Assembly: GCF_000203975.2 (NCBI RefSeq)
Contig: NZ_AFCF02000002.1
Location: forward strand, 62,001-126,000
Source: Leisingera sp. ANG1
GTDB lineage: Bacteria; Pseudomonadota; Alphaproteobacteria; Rhodobacterales; Rhodobacteraceae
Reading direction: 5' to 3'
DNA length: 64,000 nt
A program made the position numbers and the translations under genes. Below are positions 53,320 to 61,493 of the stretch, piece after piece (position 1 is the stretch's first letter; every line of letters starts with the position of its first letter). The notes beneath the pieces were generated by a model. The model did not search any database. It saw only the letters and a list, made by a program, of their open reading frames with translations, and had not been told where the DNA came from.

Positions 53320-54807
53320 ATGGTGAAGCAAAAAACGATCGCCGTGATCGGCGGCGGGGTAAGCGGGCTGGCCGCGGCCAAGGCCTTTGCGGAAAAGGGG
53401 CATCAGGTTCTGGGGTTTGAGCGCAGTCACGACTTGGGCGGGGTGTGGGAGCCTTCGCGATCCTACCCAGGGGTGCAAACGCAATCGCCCAAGGACCTGT
53501 ATTGCTATACTGACCATCCGATGCCGGAGGAGTATCCGGAATGGCCCAAGGGGCCGCAGGTGCATGCCTATCTGCATTCCTATGCGGACAAGCACGATCT
53601 GCACCGCCTGTTCCAGCTGAACACCAACGTGCTGGAGATGGACCGGCGCCCGGACGGTCAGCCGGGCTGGCGGCTGGTGATCGAGACAGGCGGCGAGACC
53701 CGGGTGCAGGACGTCGATTTCGCGGTGATCTGCACCGGGCAGTTTTCCGAGAAGAACATCCTGACCCATCCTGGGCAGGAGGCCTTCACCGCGCAGGGCG
53801 GGGAGGTGATGCACTCCTCGGAGTACCTGGATCCCGAACACGCGCGCGGCAAGCGGGTGGTGGTGCTGGGCGGCTCCAAATCCGCGACCGACGTGGCGGT
53901 GAATGCGGCGCAGAACGGCGCCAGGCAGGTGCATCTGGTCTACCGGCAGAATGTCTGGCGGGTGCCGTATTTCGTCGGCGGCATTAACTTCAAGAAGCTG
54001 CTCTATATGCGGGCGCAAGAAGTGCAGTTCAACGGCTGGGGGCGCAGCTGGCTGCATAAGGCATTTTACGGGCTTGCCAAGCCGCTGATATGGGCGAACT
54101 TCCGTGGGTTAGAGACGCTATTGAAGCTGCAGCTGGGCTTGAAAAAATGGGATATGGTGCCGGATATTCCGATTGAAAAGGATGTCTCGTGTTCGGTGCC
54201 GATCGTGACGCCCGGCCTGTTCGAGGGTTTCAAGGACGGCTCGATCCTCCCGCACCGCACTACCTTCTCGCGGTATGAACGCGATGAAATCGTGCTGGAA
54301 AATGGCGTGCGAATCGGCGCGGACTTGGTGATTTCTGCCGTCGGCTGGAAGCTAGGTATTCCCTATCTGGCGCAGCAGCACCTAGATAAGCTGATCGAGG
54401 CGGACGGCCAGTACCGGACCTACCGGCTGGCGGTGAACCCGGATCTGCCGGAAATGGGTTTTGTCGGGTTTAACTCCAGCTTCTGCACGATTCTGTCTGC
54501 AGAGATGGTGGCGAACTGGCTGGTGCGTTATGCCGACGGCAAGCTGGCACGGCAGCCGTCGCGGGCAGACATGGAGGAAAACATCCAGATGATGCTCGAA
54601 TGGCGCCGTAAGGAGCGCCCGGCGGCGCAGATCTATGGAGGGCTGTGCTCGGCCCCGTTCCATTTCAAGCATTTCGACGAGCTGCTGATGGATATGGGCG
54701 CGACGCAATGGAAACGGTCGAATCCGCTGGCCGAGCAATTTGCGCCGCCTGACGCCAGCGCCTATGGCCGCTTTCTGGCGACGGCGCCGCAATATCAGGC
54801 GGCCTGA
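53320..54807 (+). CDS. Flavin-containing monooxygenase
   Basis: The 495-residue protein has FAD-binding GGGVSGLAAAKAF near residue 9, a GGEVMHSSEY stretch equivalent to the FMO/BVMO fingerprint (G-x3-H-x3-Tyr) and an NADPH-binding VVVLGGSKSATDVAV. It uses NADPH and O2 to oxidise a nitrogen, sulfur or carbonyl compound in the cytosol. Substrate is not clear. It is paired with the cupin gene and under the divergent AraC regulator. Confidence 0.9.
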   Translation: MVKQKTIAVIGGGVSGLAAAKAFAEKGHQVLGFERSHDLGGVWEPSRSYPGVQTQSPKDLYCYTDHPMPEEYPEWPKGPQVHAYLHSYADKHDLHRLFQLNTNVLEMDRRPDGQPGWRLVIETGGETRVQDVDFAVICTGQFSEKNILTHPGQEAFTAQGGEVMHSSEYLDPEHARGKRVVVLGGSKSATDVAVNAAQNGARQVHLVYRQNVWRVPYFVGGINFKKLLYMRAQEVQFNGWGRSWLHKAFYGLAKPLIWANFRGLETLLKLQLGLKKWDMVPDIPIEKDVSCSVPIVTPGLFEGFKDGSILPHRTTFSRYERDEIVLENGVRIGADLVISAVGWKLGIPYLAQQHLDKLIEADGQYRTYRLAVNPDLPEMGFVGFNSSFCTILSAEMVANWLVRYADGKLARQPSRADMEENIQMMLEWRRKERPAAQIYGGLCSAPFHFKHFDELLMDMGATQWKRSNPLAEQFAPPDASAYGRFLATAPQYQAA

Positions 54808-54902
54808 GGCCCGCCCCTGTGCCTGCCGGAAACGGCGGGCGCACATGCTTTAGCGGTCACGCAGTTACTGCTGCGATGCGCTGCTATTCGAGTGAGGGGG
54901 GA

Positions 54903-54989
54903 TGGTGCCCAGGAGAGGACTCGAACCTCCACGTCCATACGGACACTAGCACCTGAAGCTAGCGCGTCTACCAATTCCGCCACCTGGGC
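54903..54989 (-). tRNA. tRNA-Leu (anticodon CAG)
   Basis: Minus strand: acceptor GCCCAGG/CCTGGGC, D-arm GTGGCGGAATTGGTAGACGC, anticodon loop TTCAGGT gives CAG, a long variable arm typical of class II tRNA-Leu, T-arm GGAGGTTCGAGTCCTC. The 3' CCA is encoded; 87 bases. Confidence 0.97.
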
Positions 54990-55158
54990 AGGTGTCGTGA
55001 GGAGGGCGTATAAGCGGAGTCGCGGGCAGCGTCAAACGGAAATTCTGCCTCTTGGGAAATTTTTCCGGAAAACGCGAAGAGTTCCGTTTTCCCATTTAAA
55101 TCCAGTGCATTGGAGAACTCAGCCGGAATTTCTCCGATCCGTATTTCCGTGTGCCGGT

Positions 55159-55172
55159 TTGATCCTGCGCAA
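55159..55172 (+). promoter_or_regulatory. FNR/FnrL-like box before hemN
   Basis: TTGAT-N4-CGCAA matches eight of ten consensus positions. Its centre is 41 bases before the ATG, which is close for an activator with a leader, so it may be off by start choice or act in another way. Confidence 0.35.
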
Positions 55173-55206
55173 AGTGGCGGATCTGCAAAAGAGGCATAGG
55201 AAAGTC

Positions 55207-56562
55207 ATGAAACAGATTGACCGCCTCCAAGCCCTTGGGCTGTTCGACAGCCGGGTGCCCCGCTACACATCATACCCGACCGCGCCGGTGTTTTCTGCAG
55301 CCGTTGGTGCTGCGGAGCAGGCCCTCGAACTGCAGGCATTGAATCCAGATGTGCCGGTCTCGGTCTATTTGCATATCCCGTTCTGCGAGCGGTTGTGCTG
55401 GTTCTGCGCCTGCCGCACTCAAGGCACCCAGACGCTGAGCCCGGTCGAGAGCTACATCGGTACGCTGGAACAGGAGCTAAAACTGGTAGCCCCGTTTTTG
55501 CCTAAGGGGCTTCGAATGGGGCGGATGCATTGGGGGGGTGGGACACCGACCATTTTGCCGCCCCACCTGATCCACCGGCTGGCGCAGGCGGTGAAGGCGG
55601 TTTTTCCGCATACTGAGGATTGGGAATTCTCTGTTGAGATTGACCCCACCATGGTGGACCGCGACAAAATTGAAGCGCTGGCCGCGGAAGGCATGAACCG
55701 CGCCAGTATCGGCATCCAGGACTTCGACCCGCTGGTGCAGCAGGCAATCGGCCGGGCGCAGCCGTTCGAGGTGACCAAGGCCTGTGTCGAAGATCTGCGC
55801 GCGGCAGGGATCAATTCGCTGAACGCTGATCTGGTCTATGGGCTGCCGCATCAGACGCAGGCGCGGATGGCGGATACGGTGGAGAAGGTGCTGAGCCTCA
55901 GCCCTGACCGGCTGGCGCTGTTCGGCTATGCGCACGTGCCTTGGGTGGCCAAACGGCAGAAGCTGATCAAGGAGGAGACGCTGCCCGACGATCTGGCGCG
56001 CTATCATCTGGCCGGGATGGCAGCGGAGAAATTTGCTGAGGCCGGGTTTGCGGCAATCGGCATCGACCATTTCGCCAAACCTGGCGACGGGCTGGAGGTT
56101 GCGGCCCGCACCGGCCACCTGCGCCGGAACTTCCAGGGCTATACGGACGATACCTGCCCGACGCTGATCGGGTTCGGTGCGTCCTCGATCTCCCGTTTTG
56201 CCGGCGGCTTCATCCAAAATGCAGCGGCGACGCCTGCTTATGTGCAGCGGGTCGAGGCCGGGCTTCTGACCGGCGCGCGCGGCCATGTGATGAGCCAGGA
56301 CGACCTGCTTCGGGGCCGTGCCATCGAGATGCTGATGTGCGAGTTCCGGCTGGACCGGGTAGAGCTGCGGCAGCGGTTCGGAGATCTGGCGGGAAGTCTC
56401 GATGCGGATCTGGCTCAGGTTGCAGCCCGGTTTGGTGATCTGGTGAACCTGGATGAGGACGCGCTGGAGATCGTTCCCGAGGGCCGCCCGCTGACCCGGA
56501 TTATTGCCAGCAGCTTCGATGCCCATGTGCCCGAAGGCGTGCGTTACAGCAGGGCCTCCTAA
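55207..56562 (+). CDS. hemN: Oxygen-independent coproporphyrinogen III oxidase
   Basis: The 451-residue radical-SAM enzyme converts coproporphyrinogen III to protoporphyrinogen IX without oxygen. The Fe-S motif is C-x3-C-x2-C (CERLCWFC) followed by another Cys. The start KQIDRLQALGLFDSRVPRYTSYPTAPVF is typical of true HemN rather than the HemW group. The ATG at 55207 follows AGGAAAG; the long upstream frame crosses tRNA-Leu and was rejected. Being next to nirK fits low-oxygen metabolism. Confidence 0.93.
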   Translation: MKQIDRLQALGLFDSRVPRYTSYPTAPVFSAAVGAAEQALELQALNPDVPVSVYLHIPFCERLCWFCACRTQGTQTLSPVESYIGTLEQELKLVAPFLPKGLRMGRMHWGGGTPTILPPHLIHRLAQAVKAVFPHTEDWEFSVEIDPTMVDRDKIEALAAEGMNRASIGIQDFDPLVQQAIGRAQPFEVTKACVEDLRAAGINSLNADLVYGLPHQTQARMADTVEKVLSLSPDRLALFGYAHVPWVAKRQKLIKEETLPDDLARYHLAGMAAEKFAEAGFAAIGIDHFAKPGDGLEVAARTGHLRRNFQGYTDDTCPTLIGFGASSISRFAGGFIQNAAATPAYVQRVEAGLLTGARGHVMSQDDLLRGRAIEMLMCEFRLDRVELRQRFGDLAGSLDADLAQVAARFGDLVNLDEDALEIVPEGRPLTRIIASSFDAHVPEGVRYSRAS

Positions 56563-56885
56563 TCTGAAGGCGAGCCGCTCCCGCCTGTTCCTGGGCCTCT
56601 TGCCGGAGGCTCTTCGAAGTTGGGCTTAGCGCTGCGCTGGCGCACAGCTCGGACAGGCATGGAGCTTTTTAGCGCAGGGCTGAGAGTATGGCTTGCAGCC
56701 CGGCGAAGGTGCCAATTGCACTAGGGAGTGGGGCTGCATCACGGTAAGAACGGCTGGTCACGGCAGACCCGGTTCTATGAGATATTCGTTAGAAGGCGCA
56801 GCGCAGCTGCAAGGCCCAAGGTTGCCAAGGGGGCGGGCGCAGCCGGTGCACCTGCTGGCGGGGGAGATCTCCGGCAGCGTTGATG
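56563..56885. other. 323-bp gap between convergent hemN and nirV
   Basis: No supported gene. A 91-codon frame on the plus strand (56693-56968) runs into nirV, has no ribosome-binding site and looks like a shadow. No good terminator or repeat was found. Confidence 0.4.
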
Positions 56886-57680
56886 TCAGCCGTCTTTCAC
56901 CAGCCGGAACCCCAGATAATCCGGTGGCAGGCCAACCGCGCAGCCGCCGACGCTGGCGTCCCGGATGAAGTCGATAACCACCGCCCGGTGGCGGCCGCCG
57001 GTGATGCGGGCGCTGCAATAAGGATCGCCAAGCACTAGGCTGCCATCCTTGTTCACTTCGCCATTTTGCATGCAGCCGTCCGTCCATTCCCAGATGTTGC
57101 CGCCAAGACCAGTGAGGCCGTTGCTATTGGCACCGGGTTCGCTTTTCGGATCCTGCGCAGGCCCTGGCAGTCCGCGCAGGGTCACGCCGCGCGCATATTG
57201 GCGCAGCCAGCGCTGGGCGGGGTCTCCGTTTTCTGTTTCAACAGCTTCATCACCAAAAATTTCGGCTGAGGCGAGTTGCCATTCGGCCTCGTCCGGCAGA
57301 CGCCAGCGCTGGCCGGTCTGCTTTGAATACCACTGGGCATAGGCGGTTGCGTCGTGCCAGCTGACGTGTGTCTGCGCCTGTCCGCCGTCCGCCGGTGCTC
57401 TGTCTGCCTTCTTGCAGGCGCCCGCAGTCACGCAAGCGGCGTATTCACTGCCGGAGACCTGGTCTTTCATGATCTCAAAAGCCGCCACCTGGCGCTGCTG
57501 TTCCGGTGGCACCACACTTTTGCCGTTTCTGTGAAAGTTCCCGATTGGACGGTAGGCGATTGTGTCTGCCTCGATGAACACAGTTTCGGCCAGCGGGGCT
57601 GGATCCTTGACCGTCGAAAACCAAAGGCCCGGAACGCCAATGGCGGCGGCCAATCCGGCGGCAATCAGCTCAAATTTCAT
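56886..57680 (-). CDS. nirV: Formylglycine-generating enzyme (FGE-sulfatase) family protein, NirV type
   Basis: The 264-residue protein has a signal-type N-terminus (MKFELIAAGLAAAIGVPGLW) and an FGE-sulfatase domain: VSWHDATAYAQWYSKQTGQRWRLPDEAEWQLASA, GGNIWEWTDGC and GFRLVKDG at the end. Its position directly after nirK is typical of nirV in denitrifiers. Its role with nitrite reductase is unproven; some see it as a maturation factor. Probable operon with nirK, 75 bp apart. Confidence 0.87.
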   Translation of the reverse strand: MKFELIAAGLAAAIGVPGLWFSTVKDPAPLAETVFIEADTIAYRPIGNFHRNGKSVVPPEQQRQVAAFEIMKDQVSGSEYAACVTAGACKKADRAPADGGQAQTHVSWHDATAYAQWYSKQTGQRWRLPDEAEWQLASAEIFGDEAVETENGDPAQRWLRQYARGVTLRGLPGPAQDPKSEPGANSNGLTGLGGNIWEWTDGCMQNGEVNKDGSLVLGDPYCSARITGGRHRAVVIDFIRDASVGGCAVGLPPDYLGFRLVKDG

Positions 57681-57755
57681 GTCAGCGTCCCTTCAAGCAA
57701 AAACGGGCGGCCGCATTGCGCAGCCGCCCGGTCCAGTTTCACGTCCAGCCTAAAT

Positions 57756-58880
57756 TTAGGAGCCGGAGTATTCGGTCGGGGCGACCACCTGTTCCATAAG
57801 GTCGTTGTTCCATTCGCCTTCGACCACCACATGTGCGGTTGCGCCAAGGTTTACCGCCTCGATCAGGTTGTGGTTCACATAGGCGTAGACACCCGGTTGC
57901 AGGAACTCGTAGAGCGCTGCCCCGGCAGAGCCGCCGCGGATGAACCAAGTTTCCAGATCGCGGTCCGGCACGTTGTTGAATTTGCCGGCTTCCCAGACGA
58001 GGTCGCCGTGTCCGCCGATCAGGTGCGGACGGCTGTCGCGGTTGGCCTGGCTGTGCACAAACAGCACTTTCTCGCCTTGCTTTGCCTTCATGGCGTTTTC
58101 ACCGGTCAGCGCGCCCACTGCGCCGTTGAAGACCACATGGCTGGGGATCAGCCCGTTCATGACTTCCAATGTATCCGGATAGCTTTCTCCGACGTCCTCA
58201 TAGCGGATGTAGTCGCCGTTTTCGTCCTTTGGAATGTAGAACTCGTTTTCGCCGATGTAGTAGACGCGGTCGTATTTCACCGGATCGCCATTGTGGTCCG
58301 ACAGCCCTTCGCGCGGCAGCACCATGATGGTGCCCGCCATGCCGGAGGCGACGTGCCACGGGATCATGGGGCCGCCCGGGGCGCAGTGGTAGACAAAGGT
58401 GCCTGGGCGGGTGGCCTTGAAGCGCAGCACGGTTTTTTCGCCCGGGTTCACCAAGGTCAGTGCGCCGCCGCCCAGGGCACCGGTTGCAGCGTGGAAGTCG
58501 ATATTGTGCTGCAGCATGTTTTCCGGCGGGTTGATCAGCGTCAGTTCGACATAGTCGCCCTCATGCACCACCATCATCGGACCCGGGATGGAGCCGTCAA
58601 AGGTCATGCCCTGCAAGTAGGCGCCCTGGTCGACCTCGATCTCTTTTTCGACGATTTTCATCTCGAATTCGACGATCCGGGGTTCGCCCGGTGCAACCTG
58701 CTCGTGCTCATGAACGAAGGGCGGTGCGACCAGCTCGCGCTTGATACGCTGCAGGCTGGACAGGTCCACAGGCGCGGCGGCCTCGTGAACTGTTGTGCTT
58801 TCGGCCTTGGCGGCTTTGGCAAGTACAGGCAGCGCTGCTACGCCGGCTGCCCCCATCAGTGCGGCTCTGCGGGTCAGCAT
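57756..58880 (-). CDS. nirK: Copper-containing nitrite reductase
   Basis: The 374-residue periplasmic enzyme reduces nitrite to nitric oxide. A Tat-like signal ([11 protein letters not shown]) comes first. Copper ligands can be traced: LQHNIDFH supplies the type 1 and type 2 His with catalytic Asp between, VYHCAPGG and MIPWHV supply the Cys and His of type 1 plus a type 2 His, SGMAG the Met, and YVNHNLIEA a type 2 His. [11 protein letters not shown] carries the catalytic His. The ATG at 58880 follows AAAGGAG; the frame start at 58904 is upstream of it. No nitric oxide reductase is in the window. Confidence 0.95.
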   Translation of the reverse strand: MLTRRAALMGAAGVAALPVLAKAAKAESTTVHEAAAPVDLSSLQRIKRELVAPPFVHEHEQVAPGEPRIVEFEMKIVEKEIEVDQGAYLQGMTFDGSIPGPMMVVHEGDYVELTLINPPENMLQHNIDFHAATGALGGGALTLVNPGEKTVLRFKATRPGTFVYHCAPGGPMIPWHVASGMAGTIMVLPREGLSDHNGDPVKYDRVYYIGENEFYIPKDENGDYIRYEDVGESYPDTLEVMNGLIPSHVVFNGAVGALTGENAMKAKQGEKVLFVHSQANRDSRPHLIGGHGDLVWEAGKFNNVPDRDLETWFIRGGSAGAALYEFLQPGVYAYVNHNLIEAVNLGATAHVVVEGEWNNDLMEQVVAPTEYSGS

Positions 58881-58948
58881 GATATTCTCCTTTCGGTGTC
58901 TCATATGCTGTGCTGCCCGGACTTTAGACCCGCGGCCGCTGGCGGATA

Positions 58949-58962
58949 TTGCTCTTGATCAA
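58949..58962 (-). promoter_or_regulatory. FNR/NnrR-type box before nirK
   Basis: On the minus strand TTGAT-N4-AGCAA matches nine of ten positions of the FNR consensus. Its centre lies 75 bases before the nirK start. TAAAGT at 58926-58921 sits where a -10 element should be for an activator at -41.5. Confidence 0.55.
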
Positions 58963-59114
58963 CCTTCAATAAGGTTTCTCGATGTCGAGATAAGGGGCTT
59001 TTAAGATGCAGGTTTTAACACTGCTGCGGGGATTTCCAGACATTGCTGGCAAGCGCATGAAATCCGGGTGAAGGCGCACGTACTCCGCAGGGGAACTGCC
59101 GGCAAATTTAACTG

Positions 59115-59130
59115 TTAAGGTCAGTTTAAC
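59115..59130 (+). promoter_or_regulatory. CtrA-type full site before motB
   Basis: TTAA-GGTCAGT-TTAAC is the exact TTAA-N7-TTAAC pattern recognised by the CtrA response regulator. It ends 46 bases before the motB start. Confidence 0.7.
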
Positions 59131-59176
59131 GCGCCGCCTGCTATTCCGGGGATGGGTGAAAATAGTGGTGGTGGAC

Positions 59177-60013
59177 ATGAGCGCACAGAGCAATGTGGCG
59201 CCCATTATCATCAAGAGGAAAAAAGTCAGTGGTGGCGATGGCCATCACGGCGGCGCATGGAAGGTGGCCTATGCCGACTTCGTGACCGCGATGATGGCCT
59301 TCTTTATGCTGATGTGGCTGCTGAACGCGACGACAGAGAAACAACGCAAAGGGCTGGCGGATTATTTCTCGCCGTCGATTCCGCTGAGCCGGATTTCAGG
59401 CGGCGGCAATGGTGCCTTCCAGGGGGACAGCATGTTCACCGAGGATATCCAGCCGAAATCCGGCACTGGGGCAACGGACATCAATCCGGCAGACGCCCAA
59501 AAAGCACAGGGCGATACCGGAGTTGAATCCGACTATAAGCGGGAGCAGGACGACGACAAGTTCCGCGCGATAGAGGAACAGCTTTCCGGCCGCGGCGGTG
59601 AAAGCATGGTGTCGACTGCGATGGCCCGCCACATTGTCACCCGCGTCACCGACGAAGGGCTGATCATTGAGCTGTTCGCCGCAGAAAATGCACCGCTGTT
59701 CGAAGAAGGCCAGGCTGTTCCCACTGCCTTGTTCCGCGATCTGGTCAGAATGATTGCGCGTGTATCCGAAGGTGTGACCAACAATATCGCTGTTGGCGGC
59801 CACATCCGTTCGCATCCGGTGGTTCTGGCAAAGAACCCGGTCTGGGAATTGTCCCATGACCGGGCTGATGAGACCCGTCAGCTTCTCGAATCGGGTGGGC
59901 TGGCGGCGGCACGTATTGACCGGGTGACTGGCCATGCCGACCGTAAGCTGGCCGTCAGAAACCCGATGGCGGCACGTAACGACCGGATAGAAATCATCCT
60001 TTTACGCGAATAA
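59177..60013 (+). CDS. motB: Flagellar motor protein MotB
   Basis: The 278-residue protein has one transmembrane helix near residues 33-53 whose YADFVTAMMAFFMLMWLL segment holds the proton-carrying Asp. An OmpA-like peptidoglycan-binding domain occupies the C-terminal half (IAVGGHIRSHPVV, DRADETRQLLE, NDRIEIILL). It forms the stator with MotA, whose gene is not next to it here. The ATG at 59177 was chosen over the frame start at 59156, which lacks a plausible start signal. Confidence 0.88.
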   Translation: MSAQSNVAPIIIKRKKVSGGDGHHGGAWKVAYADFVTAMMAFFMLMWLLNATTEKQRKGLADYFSPSIPLSRISGGGNGAFQGDSMFTEDIQPKSGTGATDINPADAQKAQGDTGVESDYKREQDDDKFRAIEEQLSGRGGESMVSTAMARHIVTRVTDEGLIIELFAAENAPLFEEGQAVPTALFRDLVRMIARVSEGVTNNIAVGGHIRSHPVVLAKNPVWELSHDRADETRQLLESGGLAAARIDRVTGHADRKLAVRNPMAARNDRIEIILLRE

Positions 60014-60065
60014 ACCGCTGAAAACAGGGGAACCGGCGGCTGGCAGATGAGTCATTTTTTATCTG

Positions 60066-60080
60066 TTAGCCGCCCGTTAA
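60066..60080 (+). promoter_or_regulatory. Near-consensus CtrA site before flgE
   Basis: TTAG-CCGCCCG-TTAA has the spacing of the CtrA pattern with one mismatch, 57 bases before the flgE start. Confidence 0.5.
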
Positions 60081-60137
60081 TGGCTCCTGCGCTAGCTGTT
60101 GCATCCAGAATGATTAGATGCAGCAGAAAGGCGTGCT

Positions 60138-61445
60138 ATGACCATTTCTTCGTCGCTGAACGCGGGCGTTTCAGGATTGAGCGCCAACGCCAGCCGGTTG
60201 GCTTCCATTTCCGACAACATCGCCAACTCCTCGACCCGCGGCTACAAGCGGGTTGAAACTGACTTCCACTCCATGGTCTTGTCCGGGTCCGGCGGCACCT
60301 ACTCGGCGGGCGGTGTTCGCACCACTAATGTCCGCCTGATTGATGAGCGCGGCCCGCTGGTCTCGACCAATAATGCCACCGACTTGGCGGTTCGCGGCCG
60401 CGGTATGCTGCCTGTAGCCTCGATCACTGAGGTGGAAGCCGGCGGCAGCCCTTCTATGCTGCTAACCTCGACGGGGTCCTTCCGCACCGACTCGAACGGG
60501 TATCTCTCGACGGAATCCGGCCTGGTTCTGATGGGGTTCCCGGCGCTGGCGGACGGCACTATCCCTGATGTTGCGCGCGACACCAGTAACTCTCTGGAGC
60601 CTGTCCACATCGACCTGAACCGCCTGTCGGCGGAGCCAACAACTGAGATCAGCCTGACCGCAAACCTGCCTGCCTCCGAAACTGATCCGGGTGCAAGCGG
60701 CGACCCGGTGGAGCATGTTGTCCAGTACTTTGACAATATGGGCCGGTCGGAGGAACTGGCGATTACTTACACGCCAACGGTCGCAGTGGCGCCTGCAACG
60801 ACCGGCACCAATGAATGGACGATGCAGATCGTCGATTCGGCAACCGGTGCAACAGTGATCGGCGAATACACACTGACATTTGATGACAGCGCAGCCTCTG
60901 CCGGCACGCTGCAAAGCGTGGCCACCACGACCGGCGGCGCCTATGACGCTACGGCCGGCTCAGTCACCATCACCACTGCCAGCGGCCCGGTTGAGATCAA
61001 CATCGGCGTCATTGGCGAACAAAACGGGATGAGCCAGCTGGGCGACGAGTTTGTTCCAGGCACGACCGTGAAGGACGGCACCGCGGTTGGCTCCTTTGTG
61101 TCCGTTGAAATCAACGAATCCGGGGAAGTCATTGCCAAGTATGATTCCGGTGACACCCGAGTTATCTACCAGGTTCCGCTGGCAGATGTGTCGAACCTGA
61201 ACGGCATGCAGTCTCTGGACTCCCAGACCTACAAGCCGACCGATGACTCCGGGGCGTTCTACCTGTGGGATGCTGGCGATGGCCCAACTGGTGAAATCCT
61301 GGGCTATGCCCAAGAGGAATCTGCTGTCGACGTAGCGACCGAGCTGACCGACATGATCCAGACCCAGCGGGCCTATTCGTCCAACGCCAAGGTTATTCAA
61401 ACCGTTGACGAGATGCTGCAGGAAACCACCAACATCAAGCGCTAA
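60138..61445 (+). CDS. flgE: Flagellar hook protein FlgE
   Basis: The 435-residue protein forms the flagellar hook. The N-terminal SLNAGVSGLSANASRLASISDNIANSSTRGYKR and C-terminal ELTDMIQTQRAYSSNAKVIQTVDEMLQ are the conserved rod/hook helices. The middle is the variable outer domain. It opens the flgE-flgK-flgL run, and a near-consensus CtrA site precedes it. Confidence 0.93.
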   Translation: MTISSSLNAGVSGLSANASRLASISDNIANSSTRGYKRVETDFHSMVLSGSGGTYSAGGVRTTNVRLIDERGPLVSTNNATDLAVRGRGMLPVASITEVEAGGSPSMLLTSTGSFRTDSNGYLSTESGLVLMGFPALADGTIPDVARDTSNSLEPVHIDLNRLSAEPTTEISLTANLPASETDPGASGDPVEHVVQYFDNMGRSEELAITYTPTVAVAPATTGTNEWTMQIVDSATGATVIGEYTLTFDDSAASAGTLQSVATTTGGAYDATAGSVTITTASGPVEINIGVIGEQNGMSQLGDEFVPGTTVKDGTAVGSFVSVEINESGEVIAKYDSGDTRVIYQVPLADVSNLNGMQSLDSQTYKPTDDSGAFYLWDAGDGPTGEILGYAQEESAVDVATELTDMIQTQRAYSSNAKVIQTVDEMLQETTNIKR

Positions 61446-61493
61446 CGCGCTTGATGGCCCTCTGACACTGGCTTCATGAAAGCAGGCTGAAAA

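Noticed and set aside
54892-55206. N-terminal extension of hemN
   Set aside because: The upstream frame crosses tRNA-Leu and a promoter region; the conserved HemN start lies at 55207.
57354-58958. 534-codon plus-strand frame opposite nirV and nirK
   Set aside because: The minus strand carries all copper ligands and the FGE domain; the plus frame has no known domain.
58955-58969. TTGAT-N5-TTCAA as an FNR site before nirK
   Set aside because: The half-sites are one base too far apart; the overlapping TTGAT-N4-AGCAA on the minus strand fits better.
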